This document shows positions 20,103 to 29,767 of a DNA stretch of 64,000 bases, one piece after another; positions within the stretch are counted from its first letter, which is position 1, and every line of letters starts with the position of its first letter. The notes beneath the pieces were generated by a model. That model was given only the letters and a program-made list of their open reading frames with translations. It made no database searches and was not told the DNA's origin. Origin of the DNA: Anabaena catenula FACHB-362 (lineage in GTDB: Bacteria > Cyanobacteriota > Cyanobacteriia > Cyanobacteriales > Nostocaceae); NCBI RefSeq assembly GCF_014698735.1, contig NZ_JACJTQ010000008.1, forward strand, positions 62,001-126,000, given 5' to 3'. A program made the translations under genes and the position numbers.

Positions 20103-20259
20103 CCGGCGTTTTCCCCAATTATCTGACCCATCTCCCCGGAAAAAAATCGCTCTCCTCTTACTGCATGGCCAGTCCCATCTCCCCAGAAAAAAATCGCTCT
20201 CGGTTTATCAAAACGCCTCAATACCCCATCCCTCAACAGACATTATAAAATTTAATAGG

Positions 20260-20336
20260 ACTTACGCAAAAAACCTCTCAAACTCCTATTTCTCTGTGTC
20301 CTCTGTGGTTAGTTTTTCCGTGACTTGTGCGTAAGT
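20260..20336. repeat. Short palindromic-ended repeat (ACTTACGCA / TGCGTAAGT)
   Basis: ACTTACGCA at 20260-20268 and its exact complement TGCGTAAGT at 20328-20336 bound a 77-base unit that contains a CTCTGTGTCCTCTGTGG string. It looks like a small non-autonomous element of a kind dispersed in Nostocales genomes. No target duplication was found. Confidence 0.5.
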
Positions 20337-20366
20337 TATGTTTAATATATAAACAAAAATTTTGAA

Positions 20367-20840
20367 ATGACTATTTACTTTTACAAAGTGTGGCAGCCCT
20401 ATGGCTGTTTTTCTAACTTTTCTCCCCACCCCATCGAAATTCAGAATACTTACTGGCCAACAGTTGAACATTATTATCAAGCGCAAAAGTTTGTGGGCAG
20501 TGAGGATGAGGTTATTATACCCTTAATCCATACGGCTGCAACCCCTGAAGAAGCTGCCGCTTTAGGGCGTTGTAGTAAAAATCGACTACGTTTGGATTGG
20601 GAGTTAGTCAAAACTCAAGTCATGCGAGAAGCTGTTCTCAAAAAGTTTCTCACTCATTTAGAGATTCGAGAAGTACTGTTGGTAACCGGTAATGAAATTC
20701 TGGTGGAAAACTCACCCACAGATTATTTTTGGGGCTGTGGTGCGGATAAAACCGGTGAAAATCATCTTGGTAAAATCCTGATGAGTGTGCGTGAAGAAAT
20801 CCGTCAGTTACTCTCTTTGTCAATCAGTAAGTCGGCGTAA
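20367..20840 (+). CDS. NADAR/YbiA-family N-glycosidase
   Basis: The 157-residue protein has the NADAR (DUF1768) pattern: YGCFSNFSPHPI at the N-terminus, WPTVEHYYQAQKF (about 30-42), and the C-terminal DYFWGCGADKTGENHLGKILM. Known relatives cleave N-glycosidic bonds: YbiA-type enzymes act on reactive riboflavin-pathway intermediates (in plants fused as RibX), and some NADAR proteins remove ADP-ribose from guanine bases and so counter DarT-type toxins. Length is that of a complete stand-alone domain. No dar toxin or rib gene is adjacent, so the substrate is open. It follows the mobile graveyard directly, so a defence-linked origin is possible. Confidence 0.88.
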   Translation: MTIYFYKVWQPYGCFSNFSPHPIEIQNTYWPTVEHYYQAQKFVGSEDEVIIPLIHTAATPEEAAALGRCSKNRLRLDWELVKTQVMREAVLKKFLTHLEIREVLLVTGNEILVENSPTDYFWGCGADKTGENHLGKILMSVREEIRQLLSLSISKSA

Positions 20841-21514
20841 ATATTTGTCGTTGGACTCAGGCGGCTATGCTGGAGGGAAGCGGAGACGCGGGGACACGGG
20901 GACACGGGGATGGGGAGAGTATTTATAGTCCCTTATCTTTCTTCTGCCCCCTCCCCTAAAAGCAATGGGATATTTTTGATTTTTGAATTGGAAGTCCCTT
21001 AAGTCACTCTTTTTCACCCCAATTCTTAATCAAGAGTCCCTTTTTGTCCAGTAATCACCAGTTCATAAGTTAAAATATTTACAATGGAAGATGCGCTTGC
21101 AGTTATGCAAAACTAGCTTATTTCGTTTTGTTTGCATAATTACTTAACAATATTAAGTTATACAAAGCGATTTTCCCTACAAAACTTCATAAATTATTAA
21201 TTATTGATCAAAAAGGAATCTGCTTAAGTATTTTTACTGGATCAATTACCTAAATTAATTTCTTGAAAGTGATAATGAAAAGAGATTTTGAACATAAAAC
21301 TTTATAAACATATAGATCCTTTTATTATAAATCAAGGACAAATTAAGTGGTTCTACTGAAAGGGGTGAAAAAATATGGAACTAAAATTTGCTATATGTAG
21401 TTAAAATAAACTTTAGTAAATAAAAGATCATAAATCGACAAAGGTTAGAATCATAAATTCATATCAGGGAAAAGGGTTTAAAAAATTATATTTTTGATAA
21501 GGTGAAGATTAGCA
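20841..21514. other. Long AT-rich intergenic region before the phytochrome-type kinase
   Basis: I see no gene. There is a repeat GGGGACACGGGGACACGGGGA near 20890-20910 and a copy of AGTAAGTCGGCGT at 20826-20838 at the end of the NADAR gene. The last 400 bases are strongly AT-rich and probably hold a regulated promoter and a long leader for the kinase; no specific operator is recognised. Confidence 0.4.
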
Positions 21515-24259
21515 ATGACTTTTACCGATAAGCCAAACGGTTTGCAGCAAAGCATAGAGCAAGAAAATTTACTGCACCGGATGATCAAACAGATTCGGCG
21601 ATCGCTCGATCTCCAAGAAATATTAACAAATACCGTGACTGAAGTTCGTTCATTCTTGGGAACAGATAGAGTCAAAATATATCGGTTTGACACTGATGGT
21701 AGCGGTGAAGTCATTGCAGAATCCAATTATATGCAGCGTCTGCCATCTTTATTAGGGCTGCATTTTCCTGCCCATGACATTCCGCCATCAGTGAAAGAAA
21801 TGTTCTTGTTAGCAAGGCAACGCTCAATAGTAGATGTGCCTGGAGGGACAATCGGGTTATCGCCACTTAAGTCAGCAAAAAATGGCAAACCCTTACTCAC
21901 ACAGAATATTCACTATCGGCAAGTAGACCCATGTCATATTCAATATTTACAAGCGATGGGTGTACAGTCTTCGTTTGTAGTGCCAATTTTGGAATACGAC
22001 CCAAAAGGACAAGCGACACAGCCGAAACTGTGGGGATTACTGGTATCCCACCACAGTCAACCGCGAACAATTTTGAGGCGAGAACTCAAAGTAGTACAGC
22101 AAATTGCAGATCAGGTAGCGATCGCTATTTCTCAAAGTAACCTACTAAGCGAAGCCAGAGGCAAGCAACAACGAGAAGCTATCATTAACCAAGTCACAAC
22201 CCTTCTACATCAACTACCAACAATCCAACTACAAGAAGCCCTAGAAGCAACAATTTCCTCCTTTAGTGGTATTGGTGGCAGGCTTTATATTGAACAAAGC
22301 GGAGAACTATATACCTGTGGTGAACAGCCACAACTACCTGATGAATTAGCAAATACTGTAATTGAACAGCATCCTGTGTGGCAAAACTGGATGGCTGATT
22401 ATAAACCAGGGCAAATTTGGGCGATTCCCGACCTTTATAAAGCATCATCTTTGAGAGTTTTAGCCCTGGCCTTTCAGTCCACTCAGATTCGGGGGCTAAT
22501 GGTCATTCCCCTACACTACCGCGAAAATTTCATCGGTGTGTTAAGCATTTTTCGCCCAGAATTTGATAGTCAAGTCCTCTGGGCAGGAAGACAAGATCAA
22601 AATAAGTATCAAGAATTACCGCGCCTTTCCTTTGACGTTTGGCGAGAGGAAAGAAAAGGCCAAGCACCAGCATGGACACCTGAAGAAATCACACTAGGAC
22701 AAGCTTTGTCACAAAACTTCTCAATGGCAATCCAGCAACAGCAAACATACCAAGAATTGCAGTTATTGAATGCCAACCTCGAAGTCAGGGTACAAGAACA
22801 AACCGCTGAAATAGAAAAAACCTTGATGCTGACTAAGGCACTCAAGCAAGTCACAGATCAAATTCGCAGCACCTTGGACTTGAATACAATCCTGCAAACC
22901 ATAGTCCAGGAAGTCCGTCCCCTACTCAATTCTGACCGGGTGCTAATTTATCAGTTAAGAGGGGAAACTGAAGGTGAGGTGATTGTAGAAGAGGTGAATG
23001 GTAATTGGCAGTCAGTTTTGGGACTGAAGTTATCATCGGAATGTGTTCCTGAAGAGTATACCCGTCTTTACTTACGTGGCAGGGTAAAGAAGATTAACAA
23101 TGTGACAACAGAGACGCTGAGTGCTTGTCATCGAGAATTCTTGGCAAGTATGCAAGTCCAAGCTAACCTGATCGTACCCATTAAAATGGGGAGTCAACTT
23201 TGGGGTTTGCTGGTTGCCCATCAGTGTGAATCTCCTCGGATTTGGCAAGATGCAGAAATTGATTTGTTACAGCAGTTAGCAGACCAAGCTGCGATCGCAA
23301 TTCAGCAAGCCCAACTCTATGAACAAAGTTGTATAGCCGAAGCTAAAGCCACAGCCAAAGCCGCACAGTTAGAGCATACCCTACATCAACTTCAAGAAAC
23401 CCAGTCCAAATTAATTCAAACTGAAAAAATGTCCGGTTTAGGACAGTTAGTTGCAGGTATAGCCCACGAAATTAACAACCCGGTCAACTTTATCTATGGC
23501 AACCTCTGTCATGCCAGCAACTATACCGAAGACCTACTCAACCTTTTACAACTTTACCAGTCCCATTATCCCAACCCTCATAGTGAAATTCGCTCTACTA
23601 TCGAAGCCATAGATTTTAATTTTCTCATCCAAGACCTACCAAAAATCATGTCATCCATGAAAGTAGGATCAGATCGCATCCGTTCTATAGTCCTATCATT
23701 ACGCAATTTCTCCCGTCTCGATGAAGCTGAAAACAAGCGTGTTGACTTACATGAAGGTATTGATAACACTTTATTGATTTTGCAACATCGACTCAAAGCA
23801 CACAGCTATTTTCCTGGCATTGAGGTGATCAAAGACTATGGGAAATTACCAAAAGTGGAATGCTATGCCGGACAAATGAATCAGGTATTCATGAATGTGA
23901 TTAACAATGCGATTGATGTCTTAACCGATGATATAGAAGAAAGACTAGAAACCGCAGATATCAAACCATCACCCACTATTCGTATTTCTACCAGAGTATC
24001 AGCCCAAAATTCCTATCTGTTAGTTAGCATTGCAGATAATGGACCAGGCATGAGTGAAGAAGTGAAAAAGCGGATTTTTGACCCATTCTTTACTACTAAG
24101 CCTGTGGGTAAAGGTACAGGATTAGGACTGGCAATTAGTTACCAAATTGTTGTAGAAAAACATGGTGGACTCATGGAATGTATATCAGCACCGGGGAAAG
24201 GTACAGAGTTCTGGATTGAAATTCCTCTCAAATTTCAAGGAGAACACAATAATTCGTAA
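21515..24259 (+). CDS. GAF-PHY-GAF hybrid phytochrome / cyanobacteriochrome histidine kinase (All2699-like)
   Basis: The 914 residues form a PAS-less phytochrome joined to a cyanobacteriochrome (CBCR) and a kinase. GAF1 (about 25-210) has PAHDIP (85-90) and a Cys140-His141 pair in the place of the chromophore cysteine of Cph1 (CHxxYLxxMGV). The middle domain (about 215-410) is PHY: it carries the tongue motif PRLSF (369-373) followed by [15 protein letters not shown]3 (about 440-600) has Cys538-His539 (LSACHREFL), as in red/green CBCRs. A coiled coil leads to HisKA (His651 in [10 protein letters not shown]), N box [10 protein letters not shown] and G boxes DNGPGM and GTGLGLAIS. The architecture is that of Nostoc All2699, so a red/far-red plus red/green light sensor is expected. 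No response regulator is adjacent. Confidence 0.9.
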   Translation: MTFTDKPNGLQQSIEQENLLHRMIKQIRRSLDLQEILTNTVTEVRSFLGTDRVKIYRFDTDGSGEVIAESNYMQRLPSLLGLHFPAHDIPPSVKEMFLLARQRSIVDVPGGTIGLSPLKSAKNGKPLLTQNIHYRQVDPCHIQYLQAMGVQSSFVVPILEYDPKGQATQPKLWGLLVSHHSQPRTILRRELKVVQQIADQVAIAISQSNLLSEARGKQQREAIINQVTTLLHQLPTIQLQEALEATISSFSGIGGRLYIEQSGELYTCGEQPQLPDELANTVIEQHPVWQNWMADYKPGQIWAIPDLYKASSLRVLALAFQSTQIRGLMVIPLHYRENFIGVLSIFRPEFDSQVLWAGRQDQNKYQELPRLSFDVWREERKGQAPAWTPEEITLGQALSQNFSMAIQQQQTYQELQLLNANLEVRVQEQTAEIEKTLMLTKALKQVTDQIRSTLDLNTILQTIVQEVRPLLNSDRVLIYQLRGETEGEVIVEEVNGNWQSVLGLKLSSECVPEEYTRLYLRGRVKKINNVTTETLSACHREFLASMQVQANLIVPIKMGSQLWGLLVAHQCESPRIWQDAEIDLLQQLADQAAIAIQQAQLYEQSCIAEAKATAKAAQLEHTLHQLQETQSKLIQTEKMSGLGQLVAGIAHEINNPVNFIYGNLCHASNYTEDLLNLLQLYQSHYPNPHSEIRSTIEAIDFNFLIQDLPKIMSSMKVGSDRIRSIVLSLRNFSRLDEAENKRVDLHEGIDNTLLILQHRLKAHSYFPGIEVIKDYGKLPKVECYAGQMNQVFMNVINNAIDVLTDDIEERLETADIKPSPTIRISTRVSAQNSYLLVSIADNGPGMSEEVKKRIFDPFFTTKPVGKGTGLGLAISYQIVVEKHGGLMECISAPGKGTEFWIEIPLKFQGEHNNS

Positions 24260-25070
24260 TTCGTAATTCGTATTTCGTAATAATGCTGACCGTCACGCTA
24301 GGGATAAGTAATTCGTAATTACTCCCTTCCCACCAAAACAATACCGATTAAATGAACCGCGTTCGCGCAGCGTCCCGTAGGGATAGACGCAAAGGACGCG
24401 AAGTAAAGAAAGAAGAAGGAAGAAGATAGCTAATCTTACACTGGGAAGGAGTAAGTAAAGTTTCATTGCAGAAATTTTCACCTTGATCTACACGTGCTAT
24501 TCTAATAATTGAAGCTAAAGAAAAAGCTTCCCTGGCAGATAAAACAGCTAGTAGAGTGGAAATTTAGTAAGAGGTAAAATCGCTGTTGAAATCAAGTCTG
24601 TCTCGTCCAAACAACATAACACCCAACGCGAACGCTGATATTCTCTCGATAGATTAAAATCAGAGGGCGCTGTGACTAATCTTCATAACTTGTTTATCAA
24701 GGGTATGAAAGGTAGTACATCCCTAGATAGAATCATTAAGAGGAGAGATAAACTAAGCAAGTAGATGTTGGGTGTTATTGTTTGTAATTAGAGATCGATG
24801 ATCTCTTTCTGAAGATGAAGCTGCATATAATCAGATTCCCAGGATAACTATCGCAGATATAGACTAGCTTTGATATCATGCCCGCCTAATCACTGATCAA
24901 AAAAAATTCTCCGCGTCAGAGCGTCTCTCTGTCTCCGCGTCAGTCTAAATGATAAGTATTCAACCGAACACAATATGAGTGGCTTCTCGACGAGTAAGCA
25001 GATACTCCTAGTCTCAGAGAGTAAGTTTGTACTACAATTGAATAGCAACAGATAGTTAAAATAGCCCTTT
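24260..25070. other. 810-bp gene-free region with dispersed repeats
   Basis: No gene found. It starts with ATTCGTA heptamers (24250-24275). A small dispersed repeat of the GCGCAGCGTCCCGTAGGGA type lies at 24365-24385. At 24608-24627 and 24767-24784 lie near-complementary ends CAAACAACATAACACCCAAC and GTTGGGTGTTATTGTTTG, bounding 177 bases that may be a decayed MITE. A CTCCGCGTCAG repeat follows near 24910-24945. Confidence 0.45.
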
Positions 25071-25841
25071 ATGTCAATTATTGCGCTCAGAGCGTGGTAT
25101 CTACAGGATTATGAGCCAATTACAGAATTGGAAAAACGTCCCCCAGACATTCGCTTGAGTAAAAAAAGCTTACTCAAATCAGGATTGCGTGCGGACTTTT
25201 TGGAAGAAAGTGACGAAGTTAAAGCATCAACTTGGTTTAGACGGTATCTGGAAGGAGAAAATACAGAATTTTATATTGAGGGTAGCGGTGGTTATTGTGT
25301 AGCTAACATTGACTTGATTAGTCATGAAATTTATTTTACTAAACAGGCGTTGTTAGCTCAGTTAGAACCAACTATTTTTTTCTGCTCTCAAACTGAGTAT
25401 GCAACAGCAAGTGATCTGCTTAGAGAAGAACTACAAGAAAGTTTAAAAACTTTAAACACAAAATCGCGTTTACCCCTAACATTAATAGAATCATCTCGCC
25501 CCAGTAATGCACCTCTGCGGCTAAACCAAGCCATAATGAGGAAAATCAGGAAGAGTTTATTATTTATTGCAGATACTACACCTATCACCAGCGTTGAGGG
25601 TAAGGAAACTCATCAACTAATTCCCAGTCCCAATGTCTGCGTAGAAATTGGTTACGCTATCGAAAGTAAGCGGTCTGAACAAATTCTACTAGCACAAATG
25701 CAACGCCCAGAATTAGAAGGACAATTTCCCTTTGATTTACCCATGCAGCAAAATTTACAATTTCAAGACGGTGGAGAATTAAATAAAATCCTCACCGGCT
25801 GTATTGCAACACAGTTAGCAAGATTTAAATTATTTTTTTGA
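25071..25841 (+). CDS. Uncharacterised protein with a possible TIR/NDT-like C-terminal domain
   Basis: I do not recognise the N-terminal 110 residues. From about residue 100 the protein looks like a Rossmann-type domain: IFFCSQTEY, then KSLLFIADTTPI, then PSPNVCVEIGYAIESKRSEQILL and FPFDLPMQ. The order strand-Asp, NxxxExGYA, strand, FDL resembles TIR-like and nucleoside 2-deoxyribosyltransferase-like domains, where a Glu in the NxxxExG segment is catalytic (here Glu in VEIGYA). If so, it may cleave a nucleotide or NAD+, as in some defence effectors. No membrane segment or signal peptide. It is probably its own unit; the next gene starts 242 bases later. Confidence 0.7.
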   Translation: MSIIALRAWYLQDYEPITELEKRPPDIRLSKKSLLKSGLRADFLEESDEVKASTWFRRYLEGENTEFYIEGSGGYCVANIDLISHEIYFTKQALLAQLEPTIFFCSQTEYATASDLLREELQESLKTLNTKSRLPLTLIESSRPSNAPLRLNQAIMRKIRKSLLFIADTTPITSVEGKETHQLIPSPNVCVEIGYAIESKRSEQILLAQMQRPELEGQFPFDLPMQQNLQFQDGGELNKILTGCIATQLARFKLFF

Positions 25842-26083
25842 ATTTTTGCTCAAGCAATTAACGTCATACCCAGATCCCTAAATGCTTTGATAAGTAGGGG
25901 ATCTATTATATAATCGCGGGAACTGTTTTCAGGACAGGAAGCGTCATGATGCCCAAGGAAGTAAAAGTTCTGAAATCTGGCGATACTTTGGTATATCTGC
26001 CACTTCTCCCGTATACTTCCCCTTTTCATTGTGGGGTAATCTGGTTAACAATGAGTTGGATGTATTAAAAATGATGTGAATTT

Positions 26084-26332
26084 ATGCCTAGAACTCCAAA
26101 TGAATATGCCGTTTTCCTCCTGTTGGATAGCGGACATCGGGAAGAAGTGCGTTTTCCTACTATTCAAGATTTTCAGAAGTGGTATAGTGGGGAGCTTGTG
26201 CCAAAGTCAGCTTCTAATGATTTTATTAGCGTACCGATTAAAAATATTCAAGGGGAATATATGGTGGTACGTCCATCCCGGATTGTTGGTATTCGGGTAG
26301 AACCGATTTTTAGTTCTAGTATTGAAAGATGA
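26084..26332 (+). CDS. Small hypothetical protein upstream of mltA
   Basis: The 82-residue protein starts MPRTPNEYAVFLLLDSG and is rich in beta-strand-like segments (FISVPIKNI, YMVVRPSRIVGIRVEP). No known domain, signal or membrane segment. Its stop codon overlaps the ATG of mltA (ATGA type), so the two are translationally coupled and probably work together or share expression. An alternative frame with a start at 26076 gives a poorer protein and is rejected. Confidence 0.7.
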   Translation: MPRTPNEYAVFLLLDSGHREEVRFPTIQDFQKWYSGELVPKSASNDFISVPIKNIQGEYMVVRPSRIVGIRVEPIFSSSIER

Positions 26333-27546
26333 TGAGAAAAACCCTTGCTTTGCTATCCTTGAGTTTAGGAATTGCCTTTGTAAATCCACTTTGGTCAGTT
26401 GTTGCTCAAGTTCCAACTACACAGCCGATACCAATACCGACTACTCCTGAAGTCTTACCACCACTGCAACTTGTCAACGTGGAAACTGGCTGTACCCCCC
26501 AAAATTGCTTGGGTTGGGATGAGCAACTTTGGGGTAAACAGGGAGATAAACAAGCATTGCTAACTTCAATAGATAATAGTTTGCGTTATTTGGGAACGAA
26601 TAAAGCGATCGCTATTTATCAAAATTATCCAATCAAAGAGATTACCCTAGATCGTGTGCGTCGGAGTTTGTTACGCTTTCGGCAATTGCTTGTCAGTTCT
26701 ACCTCAGCAGCCCAACTACAAGCCGCTGTGAGTCGGGAGTTTGTCTATTACCAGTCTGTAGGCAATGATGGCAAGGGTACTGTCAAGTTCACAGCTTATT
26801 ACGAGCCGGAGTATACCGCCAGCCGCGTGAGAACTTCAGTATATAAATATCCCTTGTATCGAGTTCCGGCTGATTTTAAAGAATGGGCTAAACCTCATCC
26901 AAAACGGATTGATTTAGAAGGTAAAGATGGTTTAAAAGGGAATAAAAGCAAATTGCGTGGGTTAGAAATGCTTTGGTTCCGCAATCGCTTTGATCCCTAC
27001 ATGATTCAAATCCAAGGTTCTGCCCAAATTAAATTAACAAATGGCAAAAGAACCTCTGTAGGCTTTGCTGGGGGAACAGATTATCCTTGGACTAGTATCG
27101 GGGGAGAACTAGCAAAAGATGGCAAACTGCCACTTAGCGGATTAACAATGCCTAAGTTACTGAGTTATTTCCGCCAAAATCCCAGGGAGATGAATAATTA
27201 TCTACCACGCTGGGAAAGATTTGTTTTCTTTCAAGAAACTAACGGTACGGCAGCTACAGGCAGTATTAATGTACCTGTAACAGCAGAACGTTCCATTGCC
27301 ACAGATAAATCTCTCATGCCTCCTGGCGCACTAGCACTGATTAACAACTCATTTCCTTATCCTGCGGGTGGAGGTAGATTGGAGTCTCGAAGAGTTAGTC
27401 GTTTTGTCTTAGATCAAGATACAGGAAGTGCGATTAAAGGCCCAGGAAGAGTAGATTATTTCATGGGAACTGGTAAACTAGCAGGCGATCGCGCGGGCAT
27501 TACAGGCGGTAACGGTTCACTGTTATATTTACTACTCAAAGAATAG
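26329..27546 (+). CDS. mltA: Membrane-bound lytic murein transglycosylase A (MltA family)
   Basis: This 405-residue protein has a signal peptide (MMRKTLALLSLSLGIAF, cleavage likely after VVAQ at about 28). The MltA domain begins near 170: VKFTAYYEPEYTASR and YPLYRVP, then FRNRFDPYMIQIQGSAQ. The C-terminal 3D domain reads LDQDTGSAIKGPGRVDYFMGTG with the three conserved aspartates. MltA cleaves peptidoglycan glycan strands with formation of 1,6-anhydro ends at the cell wall. Its start overlaps the previous gene by four bases; a heptamer array lies just downstream. Confident. Confidence 0.95.
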   Translation: MMRKTLALLSLSLGIAFVNPLWSVVAQVPTTQPIPIPTTPEVLPPLQLVNVETGCTPQNCLGWDEQLWGKQGDKQALLTSIDNSLRYLGTNKAIAIYQNYPIKEITLDRVRRSLLRFRQLLVSSTSAAQLQAAVSREFVYYQSVGNDGKGTVKFTAYYEPEYTASRVRTSVYKYPLYRVPADFKEWAKPHPKRIDLEGKDGLKGNKSKLRGLEMLWFRNRFDPYMIQIQGSAQIKLTNGKRTSVGFAGGTDYPWTSIGGELAKDGKLPLSGLTMPKLLSYFRQNPREMNNYLPRWERFVFFQETNGTAATGSINVPVTAERSIATDKSLMPPGALALINNSFPYPAGGGRLESRRVSRFVLDQDTGSAIKGPGRVDYFMGTGKLAGDRAGITGGNGSLLYLLLKE

Positions 27547-27564
27547 GAGGCAGGGGGCAGGGGG

Positions 27565-27602
<38 letters not shown>

Positions 27603-27664
27603 AAAAAAGATCAATATTATTCCCCCTGCTCCCTGCTCCCCGCTCCCTTTCCTCTTAAGAGTCC

Positions 27665-28537
27665 CTAATAAGGTGGATAACCAAATTCATCATCATCGGC
27701 ATAAACATAAGAATTGGTAACACCAGCCATTTCCACCTTAGAAATTTCTGGTTTAATCACTTCTTTACCAAATTCTTTGTGTTCTTCAAAAGCCTGACAA
27801 ATAATTGCCGATTCTGGAGAATCTGAGGCAATCATATAATCAGTTAAAGTTGAGACTGTGGGATGTTTGTAATCTACAGTTGAAGCCACCAAAGCCGTAT
27901 TTGGTTCAATTCCTCTTTCTTCACATTCAATGATTGGGCAAAAAATTCCATGAGCATGGAATAAAGGGCCTTTGGGAGTCACTGGTTTCTTTTGGAAGCC
28001 AGCATAAGCCTTTTCTAATTCTGCTACGAAACCCCCAATGGCTCTCCCTTGTTGGTATTCAGAATAATTTTTACCAAAACTAGCGCCGGCTGAACCACTG
28101 AGAGTTAATTGCAAAGGAGATTGATGTAAAAACTTTTTATCTTCACCTACTAAAAAAATCAGATGACGAGTAAAAACTTTAAACTTCAGTTTATCAGCTA
28201 AAAAAGCATCATAATTATCCTTAAATGTACCCAATTTAATCCCCGTTTCTCTGTCTTTAACAGATAATGGACCACGACGCACAATTACTAATCGGGGAGT
28301 AGTGCTAATAAACACCGTTTCCATTCCCGAACTAAATTCATGGTCTATTTGTTGCCAATTATCATCTGGTGTAAAACCAACAGCTTGGGCATTATCCTGG
28401 CTAATTGCCAAACCATAACTCTGTAAACCATCTGTTCCATAACGAGGATTGATCATTAACCCCCAGGGAAGGACTTGAGAAGGTGGGGCGTTAAATTTTT
28501 CGTCTTCAAAGTCGAACTTAGCAGATGCTTTCATCAT
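27665..28537 (-). CDS. Cyanobacterial protein resembling DUF5895
   Basis: The 290-residue soluble protein starts MMKASAKFDFEDEKF and has PPSQVLPWGLMINPRYGTDGLQSYGLAIS near the N-terminus, SAGASFGKNYSEYQQG near 155 and an acidic Tyr-rich end (YADDDEFGYPPY). I recall similar cyanobacterial proteins under DUF5895; I cannot verify this here. No signal peptide or membrane segment. The acidic tail is of the kind seen in single-stranded DNA-binding proteins, but that is only a hint. It is transcribed away from yraN with a 124-base spacer and probably forms its own unit. Confidence 0.72.
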   Translation of the reverse strand: MMKASAKFDFEDEKFNAPPSQVLPWGLMINPRYGTDGLQSYGLAISQDNAQAVGFTPDDNWQQIDHEFSSGMETVFISTTPRLVIVRRGPLSVKDRETGIKLGTFKDNYDAFLADKLKFKVFTRHLIFLVGEDKKFLHQSPLQLTLSGSAGASFGKNYSEYQQGRAIGGFVAELEKAYAGFQKKPVTPKGPLFHAHGIFCPIIECEERGIEPNTALVASTVDYKHPTVSTLTDYMIASDSPESAIICQAFEEHKEFGKEVIKPEISKVEMAGVTNSYVYADDDEFGYPPY

Positions 28538-28661
28538 TTTAGAATAAAAACGTGTTTAATTTTACAATTTTAACTTCTGTACCATCTATCGAAGACATCA
28601 GGCACAGTCTGACTTAGATTGTAACAACTAGGGAAAAAATATTTTCCAGACGGAAAAAATA

Positions 28662-29156
28662 CTATAGCTCAAAAGCCGCTGAAATATATTCTTGCAGTTG
28701 CAAAGTGAGTTCATTTGTGGATAAACTTGCGATCGCTTCAGGAATAGCTGTAACTTTACCCTGCTTTTTTAATACCCGTTGACAAAAGACAATAGCCACA
28801 TCAAAGCGGCATGGGTAATCAGCCTTTTCAGGATATTCAGCCAAAAACATTTCTGCCGTGCGCCAGAGTTTTGCTTGCTTTTTTGGGGTGATAGCGGTTC
28901 TACCTCCAGCATCCCAATTACCTGCACTGCGGGTTTTTACTTCTACAAATGCCAGGATTGAGTCTGGATTTTTGGTATTTGGGGAGGTTGCTGTTTCGGT
29001 TTGCTGGTGATACTGGGCGATAATATCGATTTCTCCCCAGCGAGAAGAAAAGCGGCGGTGCAAAACCTCCCAACCTGTAGATTGTAACCATTGTGCTACT
29101 AGGTCTTCTCCTAAATGACCAATATCTGGATAATTAGATCGTGGAGGTTTAGACAT
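28662..29156 (-). CDS. yraN: YraN/UPF0102 family protein (Holliday-junction-resolvase-like)
   Basis: The 164-residue protein has the family start G(H)[32 protein letters not shown], and [10 protein letters not shown]: the E-I-D and E-V-K residues make up the restriction-endonuclease-like active site. A 20-residue insertion after the first part is slightly longer than in E. coli YraN (131 residues). Function is a predicted nuclease, role unproven. Its start codon lies only 14 bases from that of the divergent pentapeptide gene, so their promoters must lie inside each other's coding region. Confidence 0.9.
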   Translation of the reverse strand: MSKPPRSNYPDIGHLGEDLVAQWLQSTGWEVLHRRFSSRWGEIDIIAQYHQQTETATSPNTKNPDSILAFVEVKTRSAGNWDAGGRTAITPKKQAKLWRTAEMFLAEYPEKADYPCRFDVAIVFCQRVLKKQGKVTAIPEAIASLSTNELTLQLQEYISAAFEL

Positions 29157-29170
29157 TAATTAAAAATACC

Positions 29171-29674
29171 ATGAATACTAAGTATCGGATTTGCTCAATT
29201 ATACTCAGTTTATTGCTGTGGGTAATCATTCCCATGACAGCATTAGTAGGTGTAACATCAACGGCGTTTGCGCTGGAGTACAACAAAGAAATCCTCGTGG
29301 AAGCTGATTTTTCTGGACGTGATTTAACAGACTCCAGCTTTACCAAAGCTAATCTCCGTCAGAGTAATTTCAGTCATGCTAACTTGAGCGGTGTGAGCTT
29401 TTTTGCAGCGAATCTAGAGTCAGCAAACTTAGAGGGGGCTAATCTTACAAATGCTACCCTGGATTCTGCGCGTCTGATTAAAGCAAATTTAACTAATGCA
29501 GTTTTAGAAGGTGCATTTGCAGCCAGTGCCAGATTTGATGGTGCTATAGTTGACGGAGCAGATTTTACTGATGTACTGCTGCGTTCAGATGAGCAAAAAA
29601 AATTGTGTAAGATTGCCAAAGGCACTAATCCCGTTACAGGTAGGGATACGCGGGACACGTTATTTTGCCCCTAG
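29171..29674 (+). CDS. Exported pentapeptide-repeat protein
   Basis: A signal peptide ([19 protein letters not shown], cleavage likely after AFA at about 34) precedes about 16 pentapeptide repeats of the A(D/N)LXX kind: [20 protein letters not shown], then [12 protein letters not shown]. The C-terminal part [22 protein letters not shown] holds two cysteines, as in thylakoid-lumen pentapeptide proteins of cyanobacteria and plants (TL17 type). It should fold as a right-handed quadrilateral beta helix in the lumen or periplasm. Role unknown. The following adenylate cyclase starts 93 bases downstream. Confidence 0.9.
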   Translation: MNTKYRICSIILSLLLWVIIPMTALVGVTSTAFALEYNKEILVEADFSGRDLTDSSFTKANLRQSNFSHANLSGVSFFAANLESANLEGANLTNATLDSARLIKANLTNAVLEGAFAASARFDGAIVDGADFTDVLLRSDEQKKLCKIAKGTNPVTGRDTRDTLFCP

Positions 29675-29767
29675 TTGCCTAGGAACATTCAGGTAATAAA
29701 TACTTCAGTGAGAAAGCTCAGTAATCAGTAATCAGTGTGTTACCTGTTTGTTGAAGGAGAAAGCTGG

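Noticed and set aside
20065-20334. Open frame of 89 codons after the recombinase remnant
   Set aside because: It runs across dispersed repeat strings and shows no protein-like features.
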